In this document: positions 1 to 8,561 of the stretch, in pieces
Numbering within the stretch: position 1 is the first letter of the stretch
Layout of the letters: each line of letters begins with the position of its first letter
Source of the DNA: Marifrigoribacter sp965178585
GTDB taxonomy: Bacteria > Bacteroidota > Bacteroidia > Flavobacteriales > Flavobacteriaceae
DNA length: 64,000 nucleotides
NCBI GenBank assembly: GCA_965178585.1
Contig: OZ238267.1
Coordinates: 2,542,001-2,606,000, forward strand
Direction: 5' to 3'
Made by a program: the position numbers and the translations under genes
The notes under the pieces: generated by a model
The model's input: the letters and a program-made list of their open reading frames with translations, nothing else
The model's database searches: none
What the model was told of the DNA's origin: nothing

Positions 1-255
1 TTCTTTATTAAATTCTTTAAATGAATCAATTAATCTTCCTCTACGTAACGCTTCTTTTGTCACTCTTTCCTCTCTATATTTTTTCCAATACGCTAAATTT
101 ATTGGTTCATAAATTTTTATAAAATCATCAAATTCAACTTCTATTTTAAATTTTACAAAAACTCTTTTAAAAGCAAGCATCGAGTTTTTATCAAAATCCC
201 ATAAGGTATGATCTAAATCAAAAAATACATCTTTTACTAATAATCTGTTTTCCAT
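1..255 (-). CDS. YjjG-like HAD-superfamily nucleotidase (partial, 3' end outside window)
   Basis: The first 85 residues of a haloacid-dehalogenase-type phosphatase are visible. HAD motif I reads FFDLDHTLWDF, with D13 as the expected nucleophile and D15 as the acid/base. The DxDxTLWDF form followed by a helical cap segment is typical of the YjjG-like pyrimidine 5'-nucleotidases, which dephosphorylate non-canonical nucleoside monophosphates. The ATG shares one base with the TGA of the upstream deacetylase-like gene (ATGA overlap), so the two are probably translationally coupled in one operon with radC. The protein continues past the left edge, so motifs II to IV cannot be checked. The superfamily is near certain; the YjjG assignment is likely. 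Confidence 0.85.
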   Translation of the reverse strand, partial: MENRLLVKDVFFDLDHTLWDFDKNSMLAFKRVFVKFKIEVEFDDFIKIYEPINLAYWKKYREERVTKEALRRGRLIDSFKEFNKE

Positions 256-1547
256 CAATTTTCTAATTTATAAAATTCAGAAAAGAGAGATTTCCAAATA
301 GTGTTACTTTTTCCATTCATAAAGTTATAATTATAAAAAATCATTGTAAAGGTTCCGTTTACCTTCTCAACTGAATTTCTAACTCCTTCTATTATATCCA
401 TTTTTTTGGATGTAGCAATTTTTTCAAGCCCCTTTGTTGTCATTGCAATTGGATGAATTAATAATGGTGTTACTATCTCGTAATCCAAATCGTAAAACAA
501 AAAAGGAGTACAAGTACTTGCTCTAAACCCTATTACATTTTCATAAACCATCGTGTAATCATTAAGAATTTCTAACTCGATTAAATTACGGTAGTTATTA
601 GGCAAACTAACCAGATAATCATCATACAAAGAACAAGTTAAGGTTCTATTTGTAATAGCTTCCATTTTTTCTTTTTCTCCTTTTAAAATTTTCATTTCTT
701 TTAATGAGTCATAAGAAAATATCAAACCTATTTCTTTATAATCCGCTACATTTTTAATTAGTAGTTTAAAAGGTTCTCTTTGTGAGTTAGTACTATTTTC
801 AAAATTTTGAGAATCTCCTAATAAAAAGAAGACAGTTAATTTATTCTTGCTTTTTTTAACTGTATTTATCATCCAGTTAAACGTATTAAATGGATCCTTT
901 CTAAACCCAAATAAAACGCCACTTCTTTTAAATATATTTTTTAAATTAAAGCTAAATAAGTCGTTAAAGTATCCTAAAGTAGACCTTAAAAGTCCTTTGT
1001 TTTTATATAATGATGGATGGCTTGCATTAACAATTGAATGATAGGTAGTTTCCCTCAATGGGAACTTCAAATCAGGAAAACTTTGCATTAAAACGTCTTT
1101 AAATTTATGAGCCCAAATATCAACTACAGGTTTTTGCAAAAACTGTGATTTAAATGCAATGCTTTCTGAAGCCAAAAAACGTCCTTTTTCATCTTTTACA
1201 TGAGGTAAGTATTCTTCATATCTAGATAACAAATAAAAACTAGCTGAAAAAATATCAAAGGGTAAAGCACTATTTTTTCCAACCCCAAAAAAACATTTTG
1301 TATCCTCCCAGTCCTTTACTGAAATATCAATACTTTCAAAGCCTTCTTGCAATAATAACTCTGAACTTTGTATAAACAATTCATTACCCAATTCCTTTTT
1401 TCCGTAGGATAATTTTGGACCAGAATAAGCTATAAACTCCTCAATTACAGAGGTAAACTCTACTTTAACGCCTAATATTCTAACACAAATGTGCTTAAAA
1501 ATGTAGGTAATCCTTTGAGTGTTTTTAAGAGTATATATTAATAACAT
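255..1547 (-). CDS. Polysaccharide-deacetylase-like protein with DUF7033-type N-terminus, apparently lacking catalytic residues
   Basis: The 430 residues match the Flavobacteriaceae 'polysaccharide deacetylase family' layout: an N-terminal DUF7033-like domain (about 1-160, with GPKLSYGKK and LSRYEEYLP) and a NodB-like barrel (about 165-430). From memory, relatives carry TFDxD, HPSY, RQHF and WHN motifs. At the equivalent places this protein reads TTYHSIV (168 on), IFSY (276-279), SLYDDYL (306-312) and FYN (404-406), so the metal-binding Asp/His set seems to be gone. The scaffold motifs GFRAST (340-345) and TPFLFYDLD are kept. I infer a pseudoenzyme or a changed function. The frame is intact, so it is not an obvious pseudogene. 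It lies 8 bases after radC and overlaps the HAD gene by one base. Family moderately sure; loss of activity is inference. Confidence 0.75.
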   Translation of the reverse strand: MLLIYTLKNTQRITYIFKHICVRILGVKVEFTSVIEEFIAYSGPKLSYGKKELGNELFIQSSELLLQEGFESIDISVKDWEDTKCFFGVGKNSALPFDIFSASFYLLSRYEEYLPHVKDEKGRFLASESIAFKSQFLQKPVVDIWAHKFKDVLMQSFPDLKFPLRETTYHSIVNASHPSLYKNKGLLRSTLGYFNDLFSFNLKNIFKRSGVLFGFRKDPFNTFNWMINTVKKSKNKLTVFFLLGDSQNFENSTNSQREPFKLLIKNVADYKEIGLIFSYDSLKEMKILKGEKEKMEAITNRTLTCSLYDDYLVSLPNNYRNLIELEILNDYTMVYENVIGFRASTCTPFLFYDLDYEIVTPLLIHPIAMTTKGLEKIATSKKMDIIEGVRNSVEKVNGTFTMIFYNYNFMNGKSNTIWKSLFSEFYKLEN

Positions 1548-1555
1548 AAACTGTT

Positions 1556-2254
1556 CTAAAGTAGATTTTCATCAGCAAAGCTAAAATACGCTTTTTCAGT
1601 AATAATAAGATGATCCAATACTTTTATGTCTACACTTTCTGCAGCAATTTTTAACTTTTGAGTAATATTTTTATCTGCTTGACTTGGTTTTAATGTTCCT
1701 GAAGGGTGATTATGCGTTAAAATGATGCCTACTGCCCCAATTTGCAAAGCTGTTTTTAGCACCAATCTAACATCAACTAACGTCCCAGTGATACCTCCTT
1801 TACTCAACTGTAACTTCTCTATTACTTTATTAGAATTATTTAAATAGATAATCCAAAATTCTTCATGAGGTAATTCCCCAATTATGGGTAGCATAAATTC
1901 GAAAACAGAAGAACTAGATGTTATTTTCTTTTTCTCTAATGCTTCTTCACCTCTTCTTCTTCTGCCTAATTCTAAAGCGGCAACTATAGTTATAGCTTTT
2001 GCTTCCCCAATACCTTTAAATTTCATTAAATCTTTAACAGATAATTTCCCTAGTTCATTTAAGTTGATATTTACTGAAGCTAATATTCGTTTACTTAATG
2101 CCACAGCACTTTCGTCTCTACTACCAGACCCTATAAGTATTGCTACAAGTTCTGCGTGGCTTAAAGCATTTTTTCCTTTTAGTATTAACTTTTCTCTTGG
2201 ACGGTCGTCTTCACTCCATTGTTTAATGGAAAAAGAAGAATTGTAATCTTTCAA
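1556..2254 (-). CDS. radC: RadC family protein (JAB/MPN domain)
   Basis: A 232-residue protein of the usual RadC length. Residues 70-98 hold a helix-hairpin-helix-like segment (KFKGIGEAKAITI). The JAMM/MPN+ metal-site motif follows, with THNHPSG (H181, H183) and D194 about ten residues later, as in zinc isopeptidase-type folds. RadC was named from an E. coli DNA-repair phenotype later traced to another gene; its real activity is unknown, although the metal motif suggests a hydrolase. It is first in a minus-strand run with the deacetylase-like and HAD genes. Family assignment is very secure; the role is not. Confidence 0.95.
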   Translation of the reverse strand: MKDYNSSFSIKQWSEDDRPREKLILKGKNALSHAELVAILIGSGSRDESAVALSKRILASVNINLNELGKLSVKDLMKFKGIGEAKAITIVAALELGRRRRGEEALEKKKITSSSSVFEFMLPIIGELPHEEFWIIYLNNSNKVIEKLQLSKGGITGTLVDVRLVLKTALQIGAVGIILTHNHPSGTLKPSQADKNITQKLKIAAESVDIKVLDHLIITEKAYFSFADENLL

Positions 2255-2326
2255 AATGTATGATTTTTTATTACCGGGGAGTCATTAAAGATAATGATGT
2301 ATATTTAAACTGAAAAAATATTTTAT

Positions 2327-2779
2327 ATGAAATCTCTATTTGAACAAGATTCTTTTCAAGAAATTAAAGACAGAATTAATTTATTAACGGAAACATCCAC
2401 TCCAAAATGGGGAAAAATGAATGTTGCCCAAATGACTAAACATTGTCAAGTACCATTTGAAGTTATAAACGGAACTATTAAACCAAGTTTTAAGGTTGGT
2501 TTTTTTAAGAAATTATTGTTTTCTATGATGAAGCCTATGATGTATAATGATAAATTATGGAAACCAAATGTTCCTACCGGAAAAGATTTTATCATTGATT
2601 ATGACGTAGATTTTAATAAAGAAAAAACAAATTTACTTACAATGTTGAATCAATTTCATGAAAGAAAAAACCAAGAAAAATGGGAACCACATCCAATTTT
2701 TAGTTCTTTTAATAAAGTACAATGGGGTAAAATGAATTATAAACATCTAGACCATCATTTAAGGCAGTTTGGTGTTTGA
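2327..2779 (+). CDS. DUF1569 domain protein (DinB-like fold)
   Basis: A 150-residue soluble protein without signal peptide. The pattern W-G-K-M-N-V-A-Q-M-T-K-H-C near residue 30, a KPNxPTGKDF stretch and the ending WGKMNYKHLDHHLRQFG are typical of DUF1569, a Bacteroidota-rich family related to the DinB/YfiT metal-binding four-helix bundles. The paired histidines H137/H138 and H39 are candidate metal ligands. No substrate is known. A decayed copy of its last 12 codons lies about 105 bases downstream, which suggests a past tandem duplication. Family fairly sure; function unknown. Confidence 0.85.
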   Translation: MKSLFEQDSFQEIKDRINLLTETSTPKWGKMNVAQMTKHCQVPFEVINGTIKPSFKVGFFKKLLFSMMKPMMYNDKLWKPNVPTGKDFIIDYDVDFNKEKTNLLTMLNQFHERKNQEKWEPHPIFSSFNKVQWGKMNYKHLDHHLRQFGV

Positions 2780-2884
2780 TTTTATTAAGTACATAATAAG
2801 CCCATTGAAGGGATGGTGAGTTTTCATAAAATTTGTATTTTTTTTATTCAAATTTTTGAAAACTTACCGTTAATTAAAACTAAG

Positions 2885-2923
2885 AAAAATCTAGACCATC
2901 ACTTACGGAAATTTAGAGTTTAA
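2885..2923 (+). pseudogene. Relic of a second DUF1569 copy (C-terminal tail only)
   Basis: In one frame this stretch reads KNLDHHLRKFRV followed by TAA, against KHLDHHLRQFGV at the end of the intact DUF1569 gene. About 31 of 39 bases match by eye, including the CTAGACCATCA block. The frame is open leftward to about 2840 but shows no further similarity and no start codon. It looks like the leftover 3' end of a tandem duplicate whose body was deleted. A chance match is unlikely because length, reading frame and stop position all agree. Confidence 0.6.
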
Positions 2924-2934
2924 TAAATTTAAGA

Positions 2935-3528
2935 ATGTATCCACCTAAGCATCATCTATCTAACGATCGACAAAAAATGATTACTGTAATGAAACAGTAT
3001 CCTTTTGCAATGTTAGTTTCTGTAATTAAAGGAAAACCTATAATAACTCATATTCCCATAATATATAATGATAAAACGGGTAAGTTAGTAGCACATATCG
3101 ACAAATACAATCCGCAAGTAGCTACATTAAAAGAAGGAGCTGAAGTAACTGTTGCATTTAGAGGTCCAGACACCTATATTTCTCCAAGTGTTTACACTAC
3201 AAAACAATTACCAACTTGGAATTATATTATTGTACATATAATAGGAATTATAAGCTTAATTAATGATCCTGAAGAGGCAAAGGATACTATGATTGCTATG
3301 ACAGAATTTTTAGAAGGAAAAGCTCAAAAGTTTGTTTTAGAAAAAGACAATCGGGGTATGCGAAATTCGATAAATTATATTCAAGCTTTTGAAATTGAAA
3401 TTACTGACTGGGAAGGAAAGTTTAAACTTTCTCAAGATAAAAAACAACAAGATCAAGAAAATGCAAAACAGGAACTTATAAAAAATTCAAAAAAAGATAT
3501 TACAAGGCTTGTTAATCATATAGTATAA
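2935..3528 (+). CDS. PaiB-like FMN-binding protein (negative transcriptional regulator family)
   Basis: A 197-residue protein starting MYPPKHH, the usual opening of PaiB proteins (compare MY.P..F in Bacillus). Hallmarks are HIPIIYND, VTVAFRGPDTYISPS and the PTWNY motif near residue 97, all part of the split-barrel flavin-binding fold. Bacillus PaiB was described as a repressor of protease and sporulation genes; later structures point to FMN binding, so the role here is uncertain. The ATG lies just after the DUF1569 relic, with 11 bases between them. The Lys/Gln-rich C-terminal tail (about 165-197) is probably flexible. Family sure; function not. Confidence 0.9.
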   Translation: MYPPKHHLSNDRQKMITVMKQYPFAMLVSVIKGKPIITHIPIIYNDKTGKLVAHIDKYNPQVATLKEGAEVTVAFRGPDTYISPSVYTTKQLPTWNYIIVHIIGIISLINDPEEAKDTMIAMTEFLEGKAQKFVLEKDNRGMRNSINYIQAFEIEITDWEGKFKLSQDKKQQDQENAKQELIKNSKKDITRLVNHIV

Positions 3529-3663
3529 TCTACTCAAAATATTAAACATACTATATAATCTTCAACTTATTCTTATTATGACAATTAAAACCTTTTGAGT
3601 TATAATAATTTGTCAGAAAAAAAGAATTAACTTTACGATTATTTATTTTTAAAAAAATTAATT

Positions 3664-5364
3664 ATGATTAAAAAATTACTATTTACATTAGCTTTATCCT
3701 TTTCAACCCTAGGATTATTAGCTCAAACTATTGTTAGTACAACCCCTGAAAATCGTAAAGTTGTTTTAGAAGAATTCACAGGAATTTATTGTGGTTTTTG
3801 CCCAGATGGTCATGCTATAGGACAAGCATTACAAGATAATAATCCTGGAGATGTGTTTTTAATTAATATTCATCAAGGAGGATACGCAAACCCAACTGGA
3901 AATGACCCAGACTTTAGAACTCCTTGGGGAGATGCTATTGCTGGACAAACTGATTTACAAGGATATCCTGCAGGAACAATTAACAGAGCCAATTTTCCAG
4001 GATTAGAAATGGGAGCTGCAGGAACTACTGCATTAGGAAGATTTGAATGGGAAGAAGCAGCTAACATAATCATGGCTGAGAATTCTTATGTTAATCTTGC
4101 TGTTGAAGCAACTGTAGACATTCCAACAAATTCTATTAATATTCATGTAGAAGGGTATTATACAGCAGATAGTCCTGTAGCTACTAATTTTTTAAATGTT
4201 GCAGTACTACAAAACAATACTTTAGGACCTCAATCTGGAGGTGGTCAAGGAAATAACTACAATCATCAACATAGACTAATTGACTTAGCTACTGGTCAAT
4301 GGGGTGAAGAAATTACTACTACTACACAAACCTCTTTTATCGACAGAAACTACCAATACACCCTTCCAGGAAGTATTAACGGAGTTTATATTGATCATAG
4401 TGAATTAGATATTGTTGTATATATGACAGAGGACAGTCAAGGTATAATTAGTGGAAATGAAGTAACTCCTGAAGTGAATCCACTTGTTTCAAATAATGAT
4501 ACAAGTTTATTAGCAATCTCTGAACTTTTTAGCGAATGTAATGCTACAAATGTTGCACCTGAGGTTACTATTTTAAATTCAGGATTTGACCCAATTACAA
4601 ATTTAGATTTCACTTATTCTGTAAATGGAGGAGCTTCTCAAAACTATAATTGGACTGGTAATTTAGCATCTTTAGAGACTGCTGTAATTCAATTAGATGA
4701 TATTGACTATACATTACAAGCCGTAAATACAGTTGATGTTAGTATTGAAAATGATGATTTTAATGATAATAATGTTGTTTCAACAACTTTTGATGGTATT
4801 ATTGAATCTGAAAACACTGTAGAGTTAACTATAACGACAGATCAATATGCTAATGAAATATCATGGGAATTTTTAGCATCAGATGGAACAATCTTAGAAT
4901 CTGAACAACTAACTGCTGCAAATAATAATGAAACCCTTGTTTTTAATTATAACTTCCCTGATGACTGTATCACTTTTAACTTAGTTGATGACTATGGCGA
5001 TGGAATACTTGGAGGTGGTGGAGTATCAGTCATTGATACTAATGGAGTTGAAATTTTCCCTTTCTACGGAAATTATGGCGAAGGTGCTACAACACCTTTT
5101 AATACAGAAGTTATTTTAGAAATTGGTGATAGTGATTTCAGTTCAGTTTCTTTATATCCAAATCCAGCAAATGATCGTTTAATCATAGCTAATGCTGAAA
5201 ATTCAACAATTGAGATTTATGATATATTAGGTAAGCTATTGATTTCTTTAGAAAATATTAGTTCTCAAGAGCAATTAAATATTGCACAATTACAAACAGG
5301 AGCTTATTTTGTTAAGATTAATAATGGATCTCAATCAGTTACTAAAAAACTGATTAAACATTAA
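3664..5364 (+). CDS. Omp28-like secreted protein with CxxC motif and T9SS sorting domain
   Basis: A 566-residue protein. Residues 1-21 form a signal peptide ending LLAQ. The Omp28-like domain follows, with a thioredoxin-fold motif VVLEEFTGIYCGFCPDGH (C43 and C46). The middle contains Ig-like repeats (about 290-380) and a segment with FPDDCITFNLVDDYGDGI. The last 75 residues (SLYPNPANDRLII to KKLIKH) are a type A T9SS C-terminal signal. The protein should cross the outer membrane by T9SS and be cut by PorU. The CGFC pair suggests thiol chemistry or a structural disulfide; no substrate is known. It stands alone and is followed at once by a strong terminator. Confidence 0.88.
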   Translation: MIKKLLFTLALSFSTLGLLAQTIVSTTPENRKVVLEEFTGIYCGFCPDGHAIGQALQDNNPGDVFLINIHQGGYANPTGNDPDFRTPWGDAIAGQTDLQGYPAGTINRANFPGLEMGAAGTTALGRFEWEEAANIIMAENSYVNLAVEATVDIPTNSINIHVEGYYTADSPVATNFLNVAVLQNNTLGPQSGGGQGNNYNHQHRLIDLATGQWGEEITTTTQTSFIDRNYQYTLPGSINGVYIDHSELDIVVYMTEDSQGIISGNEVTPEVNPLVSNNDTSLLAISELFSECNATNVAPEVTILNSGFDPITNLDFTYSVNGGASQNYNWTGNLASLETAVIQLDDIDYTLQAVNTVDVSIENDDFNDNNVVSTTFDGIIESENTVELTITTDQYANEISWEFLASDGTILESEQLTAANNNETLVFNYNFPDDCITFNLVDDYGDGILGGGGVSVIDTNGVEIFPFYGNYGEGATTPFNTEVILEIGDSDFSSVSLYPNPANDRLIIANAENSTIEIYDILGKLLISLENISSQEQLNIAQLQTGAYFVKINNGSQSVTKKLIKH

Positions 5365-5381
5365 CTTATTACCGCAGAACA

Positions 5382-5418
5382 AAAACCTCCTAAATTAACT
5401 TTTAGGAGGTTTTTTTTA
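5382..5418 (+). terminator. Rho-independent terminator after the Omp28-like gene, probably bidirectional
   Basis: The stem AAAACCTCCTAAA pairs with TTTAGGAGGTTTT around a 6-base loop and is followed by eight T. The A run on the 5' side gives a T run on the other strand, so it could also end the converging mpl transcript. Confidence 0.9.
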
Positions 5419-5523
5419 TATCTTGTTTCATGCTTTTAAAAGATCAATTCAATAAATTAAAAGTTATAAGTCGTTTCTCCCAAAAATGTTCTGGATTTTT
5501 AGCACCAGAAATTTTATAATAGT

Positions 5524-6879
5524 TTACTCAATCAAATTCTTAACCTCATTGAAATCCAATCCCCCATAATTACCACTACTCATCAATAATAATGATGTAT
5601 TATTAAATTGTTGAGAAAATAAAAAATCTTTAAATTCACTTGGGTTTGTATAGATGATTAAATCATCTCTCTGAAAAGCTTCTGCAATTTGTTCTTTCGT
5701 AATGGCCTCCAGCTTTTTAATTTCAACCGCGTGAGGTGAATAAAAAACTACTGCTACATCAGCAGCATCTAATGCTCCTTTATATTCGGTTAAAAATTCT
5801 GGATTCAAACTACTATAGGTATGTAGTTCTAAACAAGCAATTAATCTTCTTTCTGGGTACTGGTTTTTTAAAGCATTGGTCGTTGCTAATACTTTGGAAG
5901 GAGAATGAGCAAAATCTTTATAAGCAACACAATCTTTTGTTTCTGCTATTTTCTCTAAGCGTTTACTTGCTCCTTGAAATGTAGATATTGCTTCGTAAAA
6001 ATCGCTTTCATCAATTCCCATTTGCTGGCAAATCCATTTTGCTCCTGCTAAATTATTTAAGTTATGTTTACCAAATATTTCTATTGGCATAGACCCTTCT
6101 TCAGTTTCTAAAATGGTTATTCCATTTTCAACTTGATACTCTGGAGTTTGATAAGGGAATTTTCTAATAGTATTTTCAGATTCTTCAACAACCTTTTTAA
6201 CCTCAACGTCTTCTATATTAAAGGTGATACTTCCTCCCTCCACAATAGAGTCTACAAATATTGAAAACTGCTCCACATACCCTTTATAGGTTGGAAACAC
6301 ATTGATATGATCCCAAGCAATTCCACTAATTAAAGCAATATTGGGTTTGTATAAATGAAACTTTGGTCGTCTGTCTATAGGAGAACTCAAATATTCATCA
6401 CCTTCTAGAATAATAAAGTCATTATCATCTGTAAGCTTAACCATCACATCAAACCCTTCTAATTGAGCACCCACCATATAATCTACTTCTCGATCGAAAT
6501 AATGCATCACATGCAAAATCATTGAAGTAATGGTAGTCTTACCATGACTACCACCAATAACTACTCTAGTTTTAAATTTGGATTGTTCGTATAAGAACTC
6601 TGGATATGAATAAATTTTTATTCCTAATTCTTGGGCTTTTAATAATTCTGGATTTTCAGCTTTGGCATGCATTCCTAAAACAACAGCATCTAATTGCGAA
6701 GTAATTTTTTCTGGGAACCAACCAAACTGTTCTGGTAGTATTCCTCTAGCTTCTAACCTACTTTTTGAAGGATCAAATATTTCGTCATCACTTCCTGTAA
6801 TTGTATCCCCTTTTAAGTGTAATGCCAATGCTAAATTGTGCATTGCAGCTCCGCCAATAGCTATAAAATGTATATTCAT
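5524..6879 (-). CDS. mpl: UDP-N-acetylmuramate:L-alanyl-gamma-D-glutamyl-meso-diaminopimelate ligase (Mpl)
   Basis: A 451-residue Mur ligase of the Mpl type. It recycles cell-wall tripeptide by joining it to UDP-MurNAc. Visible are the N-terminal HFIAIGGAAMHNLA dinucleotide-type loop, the ATP-binding GGSHGKTTITSM (109-120), EGDEY, the AWDHINVFPT motif and AHSPSKV in the C-terminal domain. Length fits Mpl (about 450) better than MurC, and the reading YMVGAQLEGFD agrees with Mpl. A TPR protein gene ends 92 bases upstream. With anmK in this window, cell-wall recycling is represented twice. High confidence. Confidence 0.93.
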   Translation of the reverse strand: MNIHFIAIGGAAMHNLALALHLKGDTITGSDDEIFDPSKSRLEARGILPEQFGWFPEKITSQLDAVVLGMHAKAENPELLKAQELGIKIYSYPEFLYEQSKFKTRVVIGGSHGKTTITSMILHVMHYFDREVDYMVGAQLEGFDVMVKLTDDNDFIILEGDEYLSSPIDRRPKFHLYKPNIALISGIAWDHINVFPTYKGYVEQFSIFVDSIVEGGSITFNIEDVEVKKVVEESENTIRKFPYQTPEYQVENGITILETEEGSMPIEIFGKHNLNNLAGAKWICQQMGIDESDFYEAISTFQGASKRLEKIAETKDCVAYKDFAHSPSKVLATTNALKNQYPERRLIACLELHTYSSLNPEFLTEYKGALDAADVAVVFYSPHAVEIKKLEAITKEQIAEAFQRDDLIIYTNPSEFKDFLFSQQFNNTSLLLMSSGNYGGLDFNEVKNLIE

Positions 6880-6971
6880 AAATATGTTTCCAGATTAGGA
6901 AATATTTTAAATTATTAATGATTTGAAAGATTAAGCAAACGTTAGTAAAGATACATATTGATTTTTTTAAA

Positions 6972-7934
6972 TCACATTTTCAATATTATTTTTTCTTCTT
7001 TTATAGCGTCCTCAAAAGTTGGATTTTCTTTTAATGATTTATGAATCCAATTAAGTGCATTCGATTTGTCATTTGTATAACGATAAATTTGAGCTAAAAA
7101 TAAGTAAGCCCATTCTAGAGGTTCATTATCAATTAAAGAATAGTTATTTAAATACCTTGTCAAACTATCTTTTCCCTTCTCTAATTCTATTTTATTTAAA
7201 GCTGAAACTTTCCCGATTTGAAAATTAAAATAGTTTAATTGATGTTTTTTATTTGCCAATTCTAAAAATTCAATAGCTTTAAGGTATTGTTTTTCATTTT
7301 CATAAAGAGTTATTAACTTGTTATAACATGTAATAGACTCACCTACATTAACAGCTTGTAAGTAATTTTTTTCTGCTAAAGCAAAGTCATTTCCTTCTTC
7401 ATATATATAACCTTTTGCAAGGAAATAGTCTACTTCGGATAATTGTTTAAATTCATCAGCATAAAACAACGCCTTTTTCGTACTTCCTCCTAATATCCCA
7501 GGGATTTCTGTATAATAAACAATCAATGCCCATTTAGCATCTATATGGTTTTTATCTAACTCAACTGCCTTTAAAAATTCATTTTCTACATTATCTAATA
7601 ACATAAAAGCTGAAATAAAATTACTTTTTGTAGCTTTCATTCCCATAGCTTTTCCATAATGATAATGATAGGAAGCATTAGATGAGTCTATATACACCAA
7701 TTTCTTATAAAGCAACGTGGCGTCTTCCCAATTTTCTTGTCTATCGTAAACAGCTCCTAAAAGTTCTAGTGATTTAATATCGTTAGGGCTATCAATTAAA
7801 CTAGATTTTAAAATATTTTCTGATACCGAAAACTCTTGATTATTAAATAAGGTTTTTGCCTCTAAATAGGTAGATTGCCCAATGCAGACAAAAGGCAAAA
7901 ACAATACTATTCTCACTAAATATTTCATAATCAT
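6972..7934 (-). CDS. Secreted tetratricopeptide-repeat protein
   Basis: A 320-residue protein with a signal peptide ending near FVCIGQS (residues 1-21; the start could also be Met3 at 7928). The rest is helical TPR repeats: for example, residues 53-85 contain LGAVYDRQENWEDATLLYKKL, and later repeats carry AEKNYLQA and LAQIYRYTNDKSNALNWI. It probably acts as a periplasmic or outer-membrane-associated scaffold. It lies 16 bases after the DUF4136 lipoprotein gene, so the two are likely co-transcribed. No enzyme motif is seen, and the partner is unknown. Confidence 0.85.
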   Translation of the reverse strand: MIMKYLVRIVLFLPFVCIGQSTYLEAKTLFNNQEFSVSENILKSSLIDSPNDIKSLELLGAVYDRQENWEDATLLYKKLVYIDSSNASYHYHYGKAMGMKATKSNFISAFMLLDNVENEFLKAVELDKNHIDAKWALIVYYTEIPGILGGSTKKALFYADEFKQLSEVDYFLAKGYIYEEGNDFALAEKNYLQAVNVGESITCYNKLITLYENEKQYLKAIEFLELANKKHQLNYFNFQIGKVSALNKIELEKGKDSLTRYLNNYSLIDNEPLEWAYLFLAQIYRYTNDKSNALNWIHKSLKENPTFEDAIKEEKIILKM

Positions 7935-7950
7935 AAAAAAATGATTAGTT

Positions 7951-8469
7951 CTATTTCTTTGGTGGATATCCCTTTATCATTTTACTAACCATAGCATAAT
8001 AATAAGCATCTTTTTGTTGAGAAGTTGATTTTACTTTTAACTCATCATTTCCAACTGCTTGCCAAATAAGTTTATCTTCTTTATTATCTATGAAGTCAAG
8101 AGTAATTTTTTGTTTAACAATATCACCTCCAACAGGAACACTTCCACTTACTCCAACTCCACCATTATAACCGCCTGTACCTACTCCAATTCCAATGGAA
8201 GTATTTGATTGTGTTAAATATTCACTAGCAAAAAAATTAATTAAAAATTGAGGTGATTCTGTTTTTAAATATCCTCTTGATAATAATATACTATCCGTAG
8301 ATTTTATAATACGAGCATTATCTAGATTACTTAAATTGGACTCTATATTAGGGTAGTAATTATAGGTCTTATAGGTATAAAAATCTGTTTTTGTATCATA
8401 ATCATAAACCACAGAAGTCCCACAAGAAACTAATATAATAGCCGTAAAAAGGATTAATAAATATTTCAT
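7951..8469 (-). CDS. DUF4136 lipoprotein
   Basis: A 172-residue protein with a lipobox (LVSCG, C16) after a short hydrophobic segment. The pattern YDYDTKTDFYTYKTYNY is characteristic of DUF4136, followed by a Gly-rich stretch (about 96-117) and a C-terminal part with DNKEDKLIWQAVG and the ending GYPPKK. DUF4136 proteins are common Bacteroidota envelope lipoproteins of unknown function. The downstream TPR gene is probably in the same transcript. The lipoprotein at 52797 has the same general shape but a different sequence. Confidence 0.9.
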   Translation of the reverse strand: MKYLLILFTAIILVSCGTSVVYDYDTKTDFYTYKTYNYYPNIESNLSNLDNARIIKSTDSILLSRGYLKTESPQFLINFFASEYLTQSNTSIGIGVGTGGYNGGVGVSGSVPVGGDIVKQKITLDFIDNKEDKLIWQAVGNDELKVKSTSQQKDAYYYAMVSKMIKGYPPKK

Positions 8470-8561
8470 TGCTTTTTTTTATAAAAATAAGCAATTCTTA
8501 AAAACCAGTTTAATCTTTATTAATTCTTTTCAAAACAACAGAACAAATGATCTTAAAACAG

